Shown here: one piece after another, positions 38,880 through 48,850 of the stretch | How the letters are laid out: every line of letters starts with the position of its first letter | Position numbering within the stretch: position 1 is the stretch's first letter | DNA from: Mesorhizobium sp. ES1-4 | Lineage (GTDB): Bacteria; Pseudomonadota; Alphaproteobacteria; Rhizobiales; Rhizobiaceae | Assembly (NCBI RefSeq): GCF_020164745.1 | Contig: NZ_JAIUGV010000001.1 | Span: forward strand, 558,001-622,000 | Length of the DNA stretch: 64,000 nt | Direction of reading: 5' to 3' | Translations under genes and position numbers: made by a program | Notes under the pieces: model-generated | Database searches by the model: none | The model's input: the letters and a program-made list of their open reading frames with translations, nothing else | What the model was told of the DNA's origin: nothing

Positions 38880-40856
38880 TCAAGCAGCGCGCTTGCGTCG
38901 GCGATCAGGCGTGATCGCTTCTTCGGTCAGCCGTTCGATGGCTTCGGCAAGGCCGAGCGATTCCTGGTCGCGCGAGCCGAGCCGGCGGATGTTGACCGTC
39001 TGCTCCTCTGCCTCGCGCTTGCCGCAGACGAGGATGACCGGCACCTTCGCCAGCGAGTGTTCGCGGACCTTGTAGTTGATCTTCTCGTTGCGCAGGTCGG
39101 CTTCCGCCAACAGCCCGGCGGCTTTCAGCTTCGCCACGACCTCGTTCGCGTAGCCGTCGGCGTCGGAAGTGATCGTCGCCACCACCACCTGCAGCGGCGC
39201 GAACCATAGCGGGAAATGGCCGGAATAGTTCTCGATCAGGATGCCGAGGAAACGCTCCATCGAACCGCAGATGGCGCGGTGCACCATGACAGGCTGCTTT
39301 TTCTCCGAATCGGAGCCGATGTAGAAGGCGCCAAAACGTTCCGGCAGGTTAAAATCGACCTGCGTCGTGCCGCACTGCCATTCGCGGCCGATCGCATCCT
39401 TCAGCACATACTCGAACTTCGGCCCGTAGAAGGCGCCCTCGCCCGGATTGATCGACGTCTTGATGCGGTTGCCGGACCTTGTCCTGATCGTCTCCAGCAC
39501 GCTGCCCATGATCGCCTCGGCATGATCCCATGCCTCATCGGTGCCGACGCGTTTTTCCGGCCGCGTCGACAGCTTCACGCTGATTTCGTCGAAACCGAAA
39601 TCGGCATAGGTCGACAGGATCAGGTCGTTGATGCGCAGGCACTCGGAAGCCAGCTGTTCCTCGGTGCAGAAGATATGTGCATCGTCCTGTGTAAAGCCGC
39701 GCACGCGCATCAGCCCGTGCAGCGCTCCCGACGGCTCGTAGCGATGCACATTGCCGAATTCCGCGAGCTTCACGGGCAGATCACGATAGGATTTCAGCCC
39801 ATGCTTGAAAATCTGCACGTGGCCCGGGCAGTTCATCGGCTTCAGGGCAAAGACGCGGTCATCGTCGGTTTCATCGCCGGCGACCGTCACCTTGAACATG
39901 GCGTCGCGGTACCAGCCCCAGTGGCCCGACGTCTCCCACAGGCTCTTGTCGAGCACCTGCGGGGCATTGACTTCCTGATAGCCCTGCTCGTCGAGGCGAC
40001 GGCGCATGTAGTTGACCAGGTTCTGGAACATCTTCCAGCCCTTGGCGTGCCAGAAGACGACGCCCGGGCCCTCTTCCTGAAAATGGAACAGGTCCATTTC
40101 GCGGCCAAGCTTGCGGTGGTCGCGCTTCTCGGCCTCCTCCAGCATCGTCTGGTAGGCCTCGAGTTGCGCCTGGTCGGCCCAGGCGGTGCCATAGATGCGC
40201 GTCAGCATCGGATTGTTCGAGTCGCCGCGCCAATAGGCGCCGGCCACCTTCATCAGCTTGAAGGCGTTGCCGATCTGGCCGGTCGAAGCCATGTGCGGGC
40301 CACGGCAAAGGTCGAACCAGTCGCCTTGCGCATAGATCTTGAGATCCTGGTCCTCAGGAATGGCGTCGATCAGTTCGAGCTTGTAGCGCTCGCCCTTGTC
40401 GGCGAAGACCTTCTTTGCCTTGTCGCGCGACCAGACTTCCTTGGTGAACGGCTTGTTGCGCGCGATGATCTCGCGCATTTTCTTCTCGATCACCGGGAAA
40501 TCGTCCGGGGTGAACGGCTCGTTGCGGGCAAAGTCGTAATAGAATCCGTTCTCGATCACCGGCCCGATGGTCACCTGTGTTCCCGGCCACAATTCCTGCA
40601 CGGCTTCCGCCAGCACGTGCGCGGTGTCATGGCGGATGAGTTCCAGCGCGCGCGGGTCTTCGCGGGTGATGATCTCGACCTTGCCGGATTTGCCAAGGGG
40701 ATCACTGAGGTCGCGCACGGTGCCGTCGATGGCATAGGCCACGGCCTTCTTGGCCAGCGATTTCGAGATCGACTCGGCCAAGCCCGCACCGGTCATCGCT
40801 GCGTCGTAATCGCGCACGGAGCCATCTGGAAATGTCAGGGAAACGGAATTCAGCAT
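38880..40856 (-). CDS. thrS: Threonyl-tRNA synthetase (658 aa)
   Basis: Charges tRNA-Thr in the cytoplasm. The N-terminal TGS domain begins '[18 protein letters not shown]'. The editing-domain histidines are in '[17 protein letters not shown]'. The class II core includes the zinc-binding cysteine in '[17 protein letters not shown]', '[20 protein letters not shown]' (motif 2) and the motif 3 region '[20 protein letters not shown]'. The anticodon-binding domain closes the protein. Full family length, and no frameshift seen. The OXA-type beta-lactamase gene ends 143 bases upstream, on the same strand. Confidence 0.98.
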   Translation of the reverse strand: MLNSVSLTFPDGSVRDYDAAMTGAGLAESISKSLAKKAVAYAIDGTVRDLSDPLGKSGKVEIITREDPRALELIRHDTAHVLAEAVQELWPGTQVTIGPVIENGFYYDFARNEPFTPDDFPVIEKKMREIIARNKPFTKEVWSRDKAKKVFADKGERYKLELIDAIPEDQDLKIYAQGDWFDLCRGPHMASTGQIGNAFKLMKVAGAYWRGDSNNPMLTRIYGTAWADQAQLEAYQTMLEEAEKRDHRKLGREMDLFHFQEEGPGVVFWHAKGWKMFQNLVNYMRRRLDEQGYQEVNAPQVLDKSLWETSGHWGWYRDAMFKVTVAGDETDDDRVFALKPMNCPGHVQIFKHGLKSYRDLPVKLAEFGNVHRYEPSGALHGLMRVRGFTQDDAHIFCTEEQLASECLRINDLILSTYADFGFDEISVKLSTRPEKRVGTDEAWDHAEAIMGSVLETIRTRSGNRIKTSINPGEGAFYGPKFEYVLKDAIGREWQCGTTQVDFNLPERFGAFYIGSDSEKKQPVMVHRAICGSMERFLGILIENYSGHFPLWFAPLQVVVATITSDADGYANEVVAKLKAAGLLAEADLRNEKINYKVREHSLAKVPVILVCGKREAEEQTVNIRRLGSRDQESLGLAEAIERLTEEAITPDRRRKRAA

Positions 40857-40999
40857 TTGTATCTCCTATCCAGTCCCGCAAACGAGCGCGGGTGGTAAAA
40901 TGCACGTCGGCGGTTCGGGAACTGCGACCTGCCAGGGTGCCGGAGGCGTCCGGCGGCGGCAGTCTTTTATGAGCAGATGCCGCCGCCGTAAAGCCCGGC

Positions 41000-41818
41000 T
41001 CACTTAATCAGATGCGGCAGGTCCTTCAGGAACGCGGCCCGTGTCGCCAAGCCCTTCGGCATGTCGGTCCGCTTCGTATCGACGGCGAGCCGCGCGAACA
41101 CGATCTGACGGCCGTCTTTTCGCGCCCAGCCGACAAACCAGCCGAGCGAGCGCTTGTCCTTGCCGCCCACGCCGAGCCTCGTGCTGCCGGTCTTGCCCTG
41201 AACGGCCCAGTCGCCGGCCTTGAAAGCCGGTATGATGGCCCGTGTCATTTCGTGCGCCTTGGCCGAAACCGGCATCGTGCCGGCGAGCAGTCGCCGCAGG
41301 AAGGCAACCTGTTCGACCGGTGTGATCTTGAGGGAGGAGTTGACCCAGGAGCGGGTGAGCCCATCATCCTTGCCGCGATTGCCTGAAACGTCGGAGTTGC
41401 CATAGTCGAACTTCGATACGTAGCCGGCAAATTTCTCGGCTCCGAGCCTGCGGGTGATCTCGCGTGAGAACCAGATGACGGAATCACGTTCCCAGATCGT
41501 CGGATCGACGGTTTTCTGGTCGCGCTTCACCGCGTTGAACTCGCGCTTGTAGTCCCATGCCGGGGTATGTTCATCGGTGAGGATGCCTGCGTCATAGCCG
41601 ATCAGCGACAGCGGCACCTTGAACGTCGAGGCCGGGCTGAAGCGCTGGTCGCAGATACCGTCCTGGTAAAGCGTCTTGCCGCTCGCCGCATCGGCGATCA
41701 GCGTGCATCGCACATCCTCGAGCGGCGCGGACTGCGCACGCATCGGAAACCCCAGCAGCCAGGCGAGCAGGAACAGGATACCGGCCATGATAAAGGGAAG
41801 ACGATCGACATTGCGCAT
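41000..41818 (-). CDS. Class D (OXA-type) beta-lactamase family protein (272 aa)
   Basis: A serine hydrolase of the penicillin-recognising group. A signal or anchor helix covers residues ~8-30. The catalytic SxxK motif is Ser64-Thr-Phe-Lys67 ('[11 protein letters not shown]'), followed by '[11 protein letters not shown]' (SxV), '[12 protein letters not shown]' (YGN) and '[14 protein letters not shown]' (KTG). All class D motifs are present, so it is likely active, although the natural substrate may not be a drug. It sits between thrS and yidD, genes often adjacent in rhizobia, so it may be a later insertion. Confidence 0.93.
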   Translation of the reverse strand: MRNVDRLPFIMAGILFLLAWLLGFPMRAQSAPLEDVRCTLIADAASGKTLYQDGICDQRFSPASTFKVPLSLIGYDAGILTDEHTPAWDYKREFNAVKRDQKTVDPTIWERDSVIWFSREITRRLGAEKFAGYVSKFDYGNSDVSGNRGKDDGLTRSWVNSSLKITPVEQVAFLRRLLAGTMPVSAKAHEMTRAIIPAFKAGDWAVQGKTGSTRLGVGGKDKRSLGWFVGWARKDGRQIVFARLAVDTKRTDMPKGLATRAAFLKDLPHLIK

Positions 41819-41965
41819 TTTCTGCTCGCTCCAGAAGGGGGTTCGCGAGCGGCTTAGCGAAGTCTCTTGTCTCGATTTTGTCTCAAATGCGCAGTTGTCG
41901 TGCAGGCTTGCGTTAACCCTACCGGATCGTAAACCGGCGCGGCCGGCGCGGCTTGACCTGCGCCC

Positions 41966-42346
41966 TCATTCCGGCGCTTCGCCGCGCCTGCGGCCGATGC
42001 GCCAGTACCGCCATGGCATGAACCACACGCAGGCGGGCGCCAGCACCTCCGGCACGAGGTCGACGCCATGCGTACCGAATGGACCGCAGCGCAGCACGCG
42101 GAACAACCCCATCCAGCCACCCGCCCACAGGCCATGGCGGGCAATCGCCTCATGCGCGTATTCCGAACAGGTCGGCAGATGCCGGCAGGAATTGCCGACA
42201 AAACCGGACAGCGTCAGTTGGTAGAAGCGAACGAGGGAAGTACCCAGGATACGGCCAGGCGTCTTGCGCCACGGGCCGGGCCAGTTGCGGCCGCGCCGTG
42301 GTGCTCCGGCGGTATGCGCATGCCCGTGCTGGTCGCCCACTGCCAT
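41966..42346 (-). CDS. yidD: YidD membrane protein insertion efficiency factor (126 aa)
   Basis: The signature 'YQLTLSGFVGNSCRHLPTCSEYAHEAIARHGLWAGGWMGLFRVLRC' (quoted in parts: 'NSCRHLPTCSEYAHEAI', 'GGWMGLFRVLRC') is the YidD core; the protein helps membrane protein insertion alongside YidC. The N-terminal ~40 residues before the core are longer than in most YidD and His/Arg-rich. ATG 42346 is used because GGAA lies about eight bases upstream; the frame continues further upstream into a region with a competing strong ribosome site (see the ORF at 42411-42569). Confidence 0.88.
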   Translation of the reverse strand: MAVGDQHGHAHTAGAPRRGRNWPGPWRKTPGRILGTSLVRFYQLTLSGFVGNSCRHLPTCSEYAHEAIARHGLWAGGWMGLFRVLRCGPFGTHGVDLVPEVLAPACVWFMPWRYWRIGRRRGEAPE

Positions 42347-42410
42347 CTCCACATTTCCAAGGTGATAGATGTGAGCTTCCACCGAAGAACGCAATCCCGC
42401 TCGCCCTGCC

Positions 42411-42569
42411 TCACGGGCGGCAACGGCGAAATGGCCGCCGGTCGGCTGGAGGTGCCCACCGGTCGGGATGATGCCGCTCTTCGTGGCGCCTTGCATCGCG
42501 TCTTTGGTCACGCCATTGAAACGTCGCGATCCGCATCACATCGCCGAAGATGTCCAGGAACTGGATCAT
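42411..42569 (-). CDS. Small Arg/His-rich ORF with strong ribosome site (52 aa)
   Basis: The ATG at 42569 is preceded by AAAGGAGATACGGCC, an excellent ribosome site, and it stands divergently 93 bases from the LysR regulator gene. The first 20 residues read as an amphipathic helix ('MIQFLDIFGDVMRIATFQWR'); the remainder is basic and low in complexity, which suggests either a tiny regulated protein or the start of a gene that has lost its frame. It is shorter than most annotation thresholds. Family not recognised; LysR regulators often control such a divergent gene. Confidence 0.5.
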   Translation of the reverse strand: MIQFLDIFGDVMRIATFQWRDQRRDARRHEERHHPDRWAPPADRRPFRRCRP

Positions 42570-42661
42570 GGCCGTATCTCCTTTGACGGGATTAGACCGC
42601 TGCTGGCCTTCGCCTTCAAACGAGTATAATTTCCGCTTCGGATAATCCTGGGTTATGCGAA

Positions 42662-43579
42662 ATGAAGCGTGGACGCCTGCCCCTGACGGCATTGAGGAGT
42701 TTCGAGGCGGCGGGCCGGCACTTGAGCTTCAGCAAGGCCGCCGAGGAGCTCTTCGTCTCGCAGGCAGCGATCAGCCGGCAGATCCGCGAACTCGAAACTT
42801 TCCTGCGCCAACCGCTTTTCGAACGGCACCATCGCCGCGTCGAACTGACGGATGCCGGCCGCCGGCTGCTCGCTCAACTGGTCAGGAGTTTCGATGCAAT
42901 CGACCGCTTGCTCGGTGATCTGGCCGCCACCCCGGCCCAGTCCGTAGTTCGCGTCAGCGTCGAACCCTCGCTTGCAGCGGTGTGGCTGGTGCCGAGGCTC
43001 AACCGGTTCCGGCAGTTACGGCCCGACATCGACGTCTCTCTCGAAGTCGACCCAAGGCTGGTCGAGTTCCGCGGTGATCAGCCCGAACTTGCCTTGCGTT
43101 TCAGTTCGAGCGCGACGTCATGGCCCCGCAGCGAGGCCGAGCGGCTCGCCTCGACAGTCGACTCGCCGGTTCTGTCGCCGGCGCTGCTTTCATCGGGTCC
43201 AGCCCTCGACAAGCCGGCCGACCTTGCCCGCTTCACGCTTTTGCACGAGGAAAACCGCCAGGGTTGGGCGCGCTGGTTCGAGGCGGCGGGCGTGCCTGCC
43301 GATGCCGTGCCCGCGCGCGGGCCGATGCTTGCGGACGCTTCGCTCTCGAAGCAAGCCGCGCTGCTTGGGCACGGCGTGGCGCTGGGCGATCTCCTGCAGA
43401 TTGGCGAAGAGTTGGCAACGGGGACACTCGTCAAACCATTCGACATCGACGTCGCGTCAGGCGCCTATTGGCTGGTGGCCAGGAGTTTGCACGATCTCCC
43501 GGAACCGGCCGCGGCCTTCGCCGATTGGCTCAGAAGCGAATTTGCCGACAGCAGGCGGGCGCTGGAAGCTCCGGCCTGA
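42662..43579 (+). CDS. LysR-family transcriptional regulator, GcvA-like (305 aa)
   Basis: An N-terminal winged helix-turn-helix covers residues ~5-62 ('LTALRSFEAAGRHLSFSKAAEELFVSQAAISRQIRELE' in parts: 'FSKAAEELFVSQAAISRQ'), followed by the LysR effector-binding domain ('VEPSLAAVWLVPRLNRFRQLRPDIDVSLE'). The GcvA subgroup signature 'FLRQPLFERHHRRVELTDAG' is present. It is divergent from the 52-residue ORF and convergent with the TonB-C-like gene. Target and ligand cannot be read from sequence. Confidence 0.92.
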   Translation: MKRGRLPLTALRSFEAAGRHLSFSKAAEELFVSQAAISRQIRELETFLRQPLFERHHRRVELTDAGRRLLAQLVRSFDAIDRLLGDLAATPAQSVVRVSVEPSLAAVWLVPRLNRFRQLRPDIDVSLEVDPRLVEFRGDQPELALRFSSSATSWPRSEAERLASTVDSPVLSPALLSSGPALDKPADLARFTLLHEENRQGWARWFEAAGVPADAVPARGPMLADASLSKQAALLGHGVALGDLLQIGEELATGTLVKPFDIDVASGAYWLVARSLHDLPEPAAAFADWLRSEFADSRRALEAPA

Positions 43580-43601
43580 GCCGCAGCCCGGCAGGATCCG
43601 G

Positions 43602-44078
43602 TTATTCTGCCTTCTCATATTTCCCGAGAAGCCTGTCGAGGTCGTTGATGTCCACGGGCGGATGTCCCGCCGCCGGATCTTCCGCAGGGCTGAATGTGAC
43701 GATGATGTCGCGCCACAAATCATAGTGAGCGACGTGCGACGCCAGCCCGGGAAACGGCGCACAGCGGGTGATTGCCCGAACGGCGGCTTCGGCAACCTGA
43801 TCTCGTGGCGGCGCCAAGGGGCCGACGATTTTTGGCGGGCCGGCGAGCGATCCGTCCTCGTTTAGGGTGATCTGAACGCGTATAACGCTTGTGGTATTCG
43901 CAGGCATGTTCCAACAGGGTTGGACGGCCTTCATGAGATAGTCGCCGATATTGCGCTGGACCGCTGGTTCCGCCCCGCTTGAGCCACCGCCCGACACAAG
44001 TAAAGCGGCGAGAGTGCCGGCGAACACGAGGCGCGACCGACCGGCCATCTCCTTGCGAGACCCGCCAACCGTCGTCAT
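43602..44078 (-). CDS. Exported protein with TonB/TolA C-terminal-like domain (158 aa)
   Basis: A signal peptide lies at residues ~10-35. The mature part has 'VIRVQITLNEDGSLAGPPKIVGPLAPPRDQVAEAAVRAITRCAPF', read as the TonB_C-like block ('ITLNEDGSLAGPP' and 'AAVRAITRCAPF'). This resembles the C-terminal domain of TolA/TonB proteins, but there is no proline-rich spacer or membrane anchor that crosses the periplasm. ATG 44078 is chosen over a GTG at 44090. It ends 14 bases before the 3' end region of the IscU-like gene upstream on the same strand. Confidence 0.75.
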   Translation of the reverse strand: MTTVGGSRKEMAGRSRLVFAGTLAALLVSGGGSSGAEPAVQRNIGDYLMKAVQPCWNMPANTTSVIRVQITLNEDGSLAGPPKIVGPLAPPRDQVAEAAVRAITRCAPFPGLASHVAHYDLWRDIIVTFSPAEDPAAGHPPVDINDLDRLLGKYEKAE

Positions 44079-44092
44079 GTCAAAGCCCACCC

Positions 44093-44539
44093 TCAGGCTG
44101 CTTCTTCGGCGCGTTTCTTCTCGATCTGGCCGATGGCGTCGACCACGGCGTCGAAGGTCAGCATGGTGGACGCGTGGCGCGCCTTGTAGTCGCGCACCGG
44201 CTCCAGATAGCGGAAGTCGGCGAAGCGGCCTTCCGGCGGCGCGCCGTTCTCCTTCAGCATCTTCAGCATGGTCTCGCGCACCGCACGTAATTCCTCGGCA
44301 TTGGCGCCGACGACATGTTGCGCCATGATCGACGACGATGCCTGGCCGAGCGCGCAGGCCTTCACGTCATGGGCAAAGTCGGTGACCACGCCATCCTCCA
44401 TCTTGAGGTCGACGGTCACGGTCGAGCCACACAGCTTGGAATGCGCCTTCGCGGTGGCATCGGGATGATCGAGCCGGCCGATGCGGGCGATATTTCCGGC
44501 GAAACCGAGAATTTTCGCATTGTAGACGTCGTTGATCAT
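44093..44539 (-). CDS. IscU/SufU-like iron-sulfur cluster scaffold protein (148 aa)
   Basis: The scaffold fold is clear: 'MINDVYNAKILGFAGNI', the first ligand Cys37 in 'HSKLCGSTVTVDLK', the second Cys62 in 'DVKACALGQASSSIM', then an ordinary C-terminal helix. The third cysteine of IscU/SufU is a histidine here in 'DYKARHASTML', and the Asp after the first cysteine is replaced (CGS, not CGD). The family has such members, commonly adjacent to yidD or folE in rhizobia, and the cluster-building role is unproven. Divergent from folE. Start at ATG 44539. Confidence 0.88.
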   Translation of the reverse strand: MINDVYNAKILGFAGNIARIGRLDHPDATAKAHSKLCGSTVTVDLKMEDGVVTDFAHDVKACALGQASSSIMAQHVVGANAEELRAVRETMLKMLKENGAPPEGRFADFRYLEPVRDYKARHASTMLTFDAVVDAIGQIEKKRAEEAA

Positions 44540-44777
44540 TATTTTCCAATCCGTCGCCGCCAAGCGAACAGCGATTGCCGTTGTTGCGTCTTTCATTCGC
44601 TCGGCATGACCATATATAATGCTGGCAGTCCGGTATCGACAAGGCGGCGTGCGCCGCTGTCCTTGCCGGGAAGTTCACGCCGCTTACGGGGCTGGAAACG
44701 GGGCGAGTTTCCGACACCGAAGGTCGTGGTCCGTTCAACTCGTTCCTCCTCTGAGAGGGACTACGGGAGACGCCTTT

Positions 44778-45413
44778 ATGGATGCCGTCATCAAGAAGCT
44801 CATGCCCCAGTCCGCCTATATGGAAAAGCCGGTCACCGATCGTCCGAGCGAAGCGGAAGTCGAGGCCGCCGTGCGCACATTGCTGCGCTGGACCGGCGAC
44901 AACCCGGATCGCGAAGGTTTGATCGATACCCCCAAGCGCGTGGCCAAGGCCTACCGCGAAATGTTCGGCGGCTACGACATGTGCCCGGCGGAAGAACTAG
45001 GCCGTACCTTCGAGGAGGTCGCCGGCTATGACGACCTGGTCATAGTCAAGGACATCACGTTCCACTCGCATTGCGAGCACCACATGGTACCGATCATCGG
45101 CAAGGCGCATGTCGGCTATCTGCCCGACGGCAAGGTCGTCGGCCTGTCGAAGATCGCGCGCGTCGTCGACATCTTCGCCCATCGCCTGCAGACGCAGGAA
45201 GCCCTGACCGCGCAGATTGCCGGCGTCATTCAGGACGTGCTCAACCCGCGCGGCGTCGCCGTCATGATCGAGGCCGAGCACATGTGCATGGCCATGCGCG
45301 GCATCCGCAAGCAGGGTTCAACGACACTGACCTCCACTTTCACCGGCGTCTTCAAGGATACGCCCGAAGAGCAGGTTCGTTTTGTCACCATGGTGCGCGG
45401 CGGCGGGGTGTAA
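44778..45413 (+). CDS. folE: GTP cyclohydrolase I (211 aa)
   Basis: Converts GTP to dihydroneopterin triphosphate, the first step of folate synthesis. Zinc ligands appear in '[20 protein letters not shown]' (His/Cys) and '[17 protein letters not shown]'. The catalytic His is in '[28 protein letters not shown]', whose '[21 protein letters not shown]' block is typical. The ATG at 44778 follows GGGAGA. hisI follows 42 bases downstream. Confidence 0.97.
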   Translation: MDAVIKKLMPQSAYMEKPVTDRPSEAEVEAAVRTLLRWTGDNPDREGLIDTPKRVAKAYREMFGGYDMCPAEELGRTFEEVAGYDDLVIVKDITFHSHCEHHMVPIIGKAHVGYLPDGKVVGLSKIARVVDIFAHRLQTQEALTAQIAGVIQDVLNPRGVAVMIEAEHMCMAMRGIRKQGSTTLTSTFTGVFKDTPEEQVRFVTMVRGGGV

Positions 45414-45455
45414 GCCCCTTGCCGGCGTCACGGTCAACAGGAAAATAGACCGGCA

Positions 45456-45917
45456 ATGTCGGCACTGGAATTTCCGAAAGCTCCATCAGACAAGAAGGCC
45501 CTGGAAGAGGGCGCGGTGTTCTCGCCGCGCTTCGATGCCAATGGCCTTGTCACCGTCGTCGTCACCGATGCCGCCGACGGCATTCTGCTGATGGTCGCGC
45601 ATATGAACGCGCAGGCGCTGGCGCTGACCCTGGAGACAGGCATCGCCCACTACTGGTCGCGCTCGCGCAACGCGCTCTGGAAGAAAGGCGAAACCTCGGG
45701 CAATCTCCAGCATGTCGTCGAGATGCTCACGGATTGTGACCAGGACGCCATATGGTTGCGCGTCAAAGTTTTGGGTCATGACGCAACCTGTCACACTGGC
45801 CGACGTTCCTGCTTTTATCGGATGGTGGGGCTGACCGGCGGCAAGGCGACGCTTGCCGACGACGGCAGCAAGCCGCTATTCGACGCGGAAAACACGTATC
45901 GAAAGCCACCAGCTTGA
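45456..45917 (+). CDS. hisI: Phosphoribosyl-AMP cyclohydrolase (153 aa)
   Basis: Third step of histidine synthesis: opens the adenine ring of phosphoribosyl-AMP. The monofunctional form is present, without the HisE domain. Zinc and metal-binding motifs are '[30 protein letters not shown]', read as '[12 protein letters not shown]' and '[11 protein letters not shown]'. N-terminal '[20 protein letters not shown]' and '[20 protein letters not shown]' are standard. Follows folE on the same strand, a frequent pairing in rhizobia. Confidence 0.96.
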   Translation: MSALEFPKAPSDKKALEEGAVFSPRFDANGLVTVVVTDAADGILLMVAHMNAQALALTLETGIAHYWSRSRNALWKKGETSGNLQHVVEMLTDCDQDAIWLRVKVLGHDATCHTGRRSCFYRMVGLTGGKATLADDGSKPLFDAENTYRKPPA

Positions 45918-45998
45918 ACCTTCTGCCTCGCACCGGCCACTCAGATTCATCATTTCGATACGGCACGTCCGTATACTAACCTCGGGACAAGGGAGATC

Positions 45999-46973
45999 AT
46001 GATGCTCGAATGGGCGTCATTGCGTAACAGACCAGATGTCAGGGAGGCCAACGGCCTATCCTCGGCCGGCGGCGCATCCGAAACGAAATCTCCCACGAAA
46101 ACAGGCATTTCGCTCGCGCTCGGCGGCGGTTGCGCCAGAGGTTGGGCCCATATCGGTGTGCTGCGCGCGCTCGATGAAGCCGGCATCGAAGTCTCCATGA
46201 TCGCCGGCACCTCGATCGGTGCGCTGGTAGGCGGCTGTTATCTCGCCGGCAAACTGGACGAGTTGGAAGCGTTCGCCCGCAGCCTGACCAAGCGGCGCAT
46301 CTTCGGCCTGCTCGATCTGAACCTGCGCGGCAGTGGTCTCTTCGGCGGCATGAAACTGGATGCGCGCTTGCGTGAGCATGTGGCGGGCGTCCGTTTCGAG
46401 GACCTGCCTAAACCATTCGTCTGCGTCGCATCGGAGATCCGTACCGGCCATGAGATCTGGCTGTCGAGCGGCTCGCTGATCACGGCCATGCGCGCGTCCT
46501 ACGCGCTGCCTGGCGTGTTCGAGCCGGTCAATTGCAACGGCCGGGTGCTGGTCGACGGAGCGCTGGTCAATCCGGTGCCCGTATCGGTCTGCCGTGCCTA
46601 CGAGCAGCCGCTCGTCGTGGCGGTCAACCTCCACTACGACCTGTTCGGCCGTGCCGCGGTGATCAAACACAGCGCCGGCGAGCTGGTTATCGAAAAGGAT
46701 GCGCCAAGGCCCGGTCAGGCCGACGCCCATCACCAATCGCACCAGACGCGCCTCGGCATCACCGGCGTCATGGTGGAAGCCTTCAACATCATCCAGGACC
46801 GCATCTCGCGCGCCAGGCTTGCCGGCGATCCGCCCGACATGTCGCTGCAGCCCAAGCTCAGCCATATCGGCCTCACCGAATTCCACCGGGCCGACGAGGC
46901 CATCCAGCTCGGCTACCAGGCAACGATGGCGCAGATCGGCGAACTGACCCGACTGCAGACGGTTCTCGCCTAG
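45999..46973 (+). CDS. Patatin-like phospholipase family protein, RssA type (324 aa)
   Basis: A serine-aspartate lipid hydrolase. The oxyanion hole is 'ALGGGCARGWAHIGVLRAL', the nucleophile elbow 'IAGTSIGALVGG' (GxSxG) and the catalytic aspartate lies in 'VLVDGALVNPVPV'. The first ~35 residues precede the fold and are low in conservation. The protein has no signal peptide, so it probably acts at the inner face of the membrane. A standalone gene converging with recJ. Confidence 0.92.
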   Translation: MMLEWASLRNRPDVREANGLSSAGGASETKSPTKTGISLALGGGCARGWAHIGVLRALDEAGIEVSMIAGTSIGALVGGCYLAGKLDELEAFARSLTKRRIFGLLDLNLRGSGLFGGMKLDARLREHVAGVRFEDLPKPFVCVASEIRTGHEIWLSSGSLITAMRASYALPGVFEPVNCNGRVLVDGALVNPVPVSVCRAYEQPLVVAVNLHYDLFGRAAVIKHSAGELVIEKDAPRPGQADAHHQSHQTRLGITGVMVEAFNIIQDRISRARLAGDPPDMSLQPKLSHIGLTEFHRADEAIQLGYQATMAQIGELTRLQTVLA

Positions 46974-47068
46974 ATCATCTCACCAGGTTCCAGTCACTTC
47001 GCTTGGCGCAAGGCGTGACGCTGCTGCGTTATGCGCCGGCCGGATGAATTGCCCGGCTGCTGGCGCGG

Positions 47069-48850
47069 CTACGCCCGCGCGGCGTCGATGATGCGAAACT
47101 GCGCCGTGCGGCTGCCGTTCCAGTAATTGCCCGACAGCGATCCGGCGACATGCACCGTCTTGCCACGGTTCTTGAACAAGAATTCGCCAAGCACGGTGTC
47201 GACGGCGCGGAAGGCGATCGCCTGGATGCGGCCGCCGCTCTCCGACTGCAAGCCGGCGCGAATATGGTTGGTGCCGACTGGCATGACATCGACCAACCGA
47301 TGGCGCGGCAGCACGAAAACCGGCGCGACATGCCCGGCGCCGAAAGGCCCAGCCTTCTCCAGCGCGTCGAGCAGGCCGAGCGTCGCGCCTTCGGCGGCAA
47401 GCGCGCCGTCGATCGCCAGGCTTTCCTCATCCTGCAACCGGAAAACGTCGGCGGCCGCCCGCTCCTCGAAGAAAGCCCTGAGCTCGCCCAGCCTTGCGCG
47501 CTCGACGGTGATCCCGGCGGCCATGCCATGGCCGCCGCCCTTGAGGATGAGTCCGGCATTGGCGGCTTCGCGCACCAGCCGGCCAAGATCGAAACCCGAC
47601 ACCGAACGGCCCGAGCCAGTGCCGGTGCCGTTGGCGTTGAAGGCGATGGCAAAAGCCGGCCGTCGTGCGTGATCCTTCAGCCGCGAAGCCAGCAGGCCGA
47701 CGATACCGGGGTGCCAGCTGTTGCTGGCGGTGACGACGATCGCCGGGCCGCTGCCGCCGGCGAGCTCGGCATCGGCCTCGGCGCGGGCTGCGGCGAGCAT
47801 CTCCTGCTCCATGAGCTGTCGCTCCTGGTTCAGCCGGTCGAGCGTCTCGGCGATGGTCCGCGCCTCGACCGGATCGTCCGTTGCCAGCAGCCGGCTGCCG
47901 AGCGCCGCATCGCCGATGCGCCCGCCCGCGTTGATGCGCGGGCCGATCAGATAAGCGAGATGGAAGGGGCTGATCGGCTCGCCAATGCGTGACACCCGCG
48001 CAAGGGCGGCCATCCCCTCGTTCTTCTGCTGGCGCGCCACTTGCAGGCCCTTGACGACGAACGCGCGATTGACGCCGGTGAGCGGCACCACGTCGCAGAC
48101 GGTGGCAAGCGCCACGAGATCGAGCAATGAGAGCAGATCCGGCGGCGTGGCGTCGGTCATCGCGCGCAGCACCTTCGCGGTTTGCACCAGAGCGAGAAAG
48201 ACCACGCCGGCGGCACAGAGATGGCCTTGTCCGGAAAGGTCGTCGTCGCGGTTTGGATTGACCACGGCATGCGCCGCCGGCAGCGCGCCACCAACCTGGT
48301 GGTGGTCCAGTACCACCACATCGGCGCCCGCCTCCTTGGCGGCGTCGATGGAGGCGGCGCTGTTGGTGCCGCAATCGACAGTGACGATCAGCGTCGCGCC
48401 GCGCGAGACCAGTTCGCGCATGGCATCGGGATTGGGACCGTAGCCCTCGAAAATACGATCCGGGATATAGATTTCCGACGGCACCGAGAAATGCGTGAGA
48501 AACCGCTTCAGCAAAGCCGACGAGGCGGCGCCATCGACATCGTAATCGCCGAAGATCGCTATTTTCTCCCGGGCCACGACGGCGGAGGCGATGCGGATCG
48601 CGGCCTTGTCCATGTCGGTCAGCGAGGCCGGATTCGGCAACAGGTCGCGGATCGTCGGGTCGAGAAACCGCTCGGTCTCATCGGCGGCAACGCCGCGTCC
48701 GGCAAGGACGCGCGCGACAATGTCGGGCACACCATGGCCTTGCGCAATGGCAAGCGCGACCATGTCCTGCCGTTCGGTCAGCCGGTGCTCCCAGGAGAGA
48801 CCGATGGCCGACTGCCTGACATCGAGGAAGAGGCGCCTTTCGCCCGTCAT
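47069..48850 (-). CDS. recJ: Single-stranded-DNA-specific exonuclease RecJ (593 aa)
   Basis: 5'-3' ssDNA exonuclease used in recombination and mismatch repair. DHH-family motifs are in order: 'AIFGDYDVDGAASSALL' (motif I), 'VDCGTNS', 'VVVLDHHQVGG' (DHH) and the DHHA1 motif 'LKGGGHGMAAGITVE', then the C-terminal OB-fold. The start ATG 48850 ('MTGERRLFLDV') is chosen over ATG 48886 or 48952 by similarity to family N-termini; ribosome sites there are weak. It follows glpX on the same strand after ~310 bases. Confidence 0.95.
   Translation of the reverse strand: MTGERRLFLDVRQSAIGLSWEHRLTERQDMVALAIAQGHGVPDIVARVLAGRGVAADETERFLDPTIRDLLPNPASLTDMDKAAIRIASAVVAREKIAIFGDYDVDGAASSALLKRFLTHFSVPSEIYIPDRIFEGYGPNPDAMRELVSRGATLIVTVDCGTNSAASIDAAKEAGADVVVLDHHQVGGALPAAHAVVNPNRDDDLSGQGHLCAAGVVFLALVQTAKVLRAMTDATPPDLLSLLDLVALATVCDVVPLTGVNRAFVVKGLQVARQQKNEGMAALARVSRIGEPISPFHLAYLIGPRINAGGRIGDAALGSRLLATDDPVEARTIAETLDRLNQERQLMEQEMLAAARAEADAELAGGSGPAIVVTASNSWHPGIVGLLASRLKDHARRPAFAIAFNANGTGTGSGRSVSGFDLGRLVREAANAGLILKGGGHGMAAGITVERARLGELRAFFEERAAADVFRLQDEESLAIDGALAAEGATLGLLDALEKAGPFGAGHVAPVFVLPRHRLVDVMPVGTNHIRAGLQSESGGRIQAIAFRAVDTVLGEFLFKNRGKTVHVAGSLSGNYWNGSRTAQFRIIDAARA

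Noticed and set aside
39216..40898. 560-codon plus-strand frame across thrS
   Set aside because: Antisense to thrS; amino-acid composition typical of GC-rich shadow frames.
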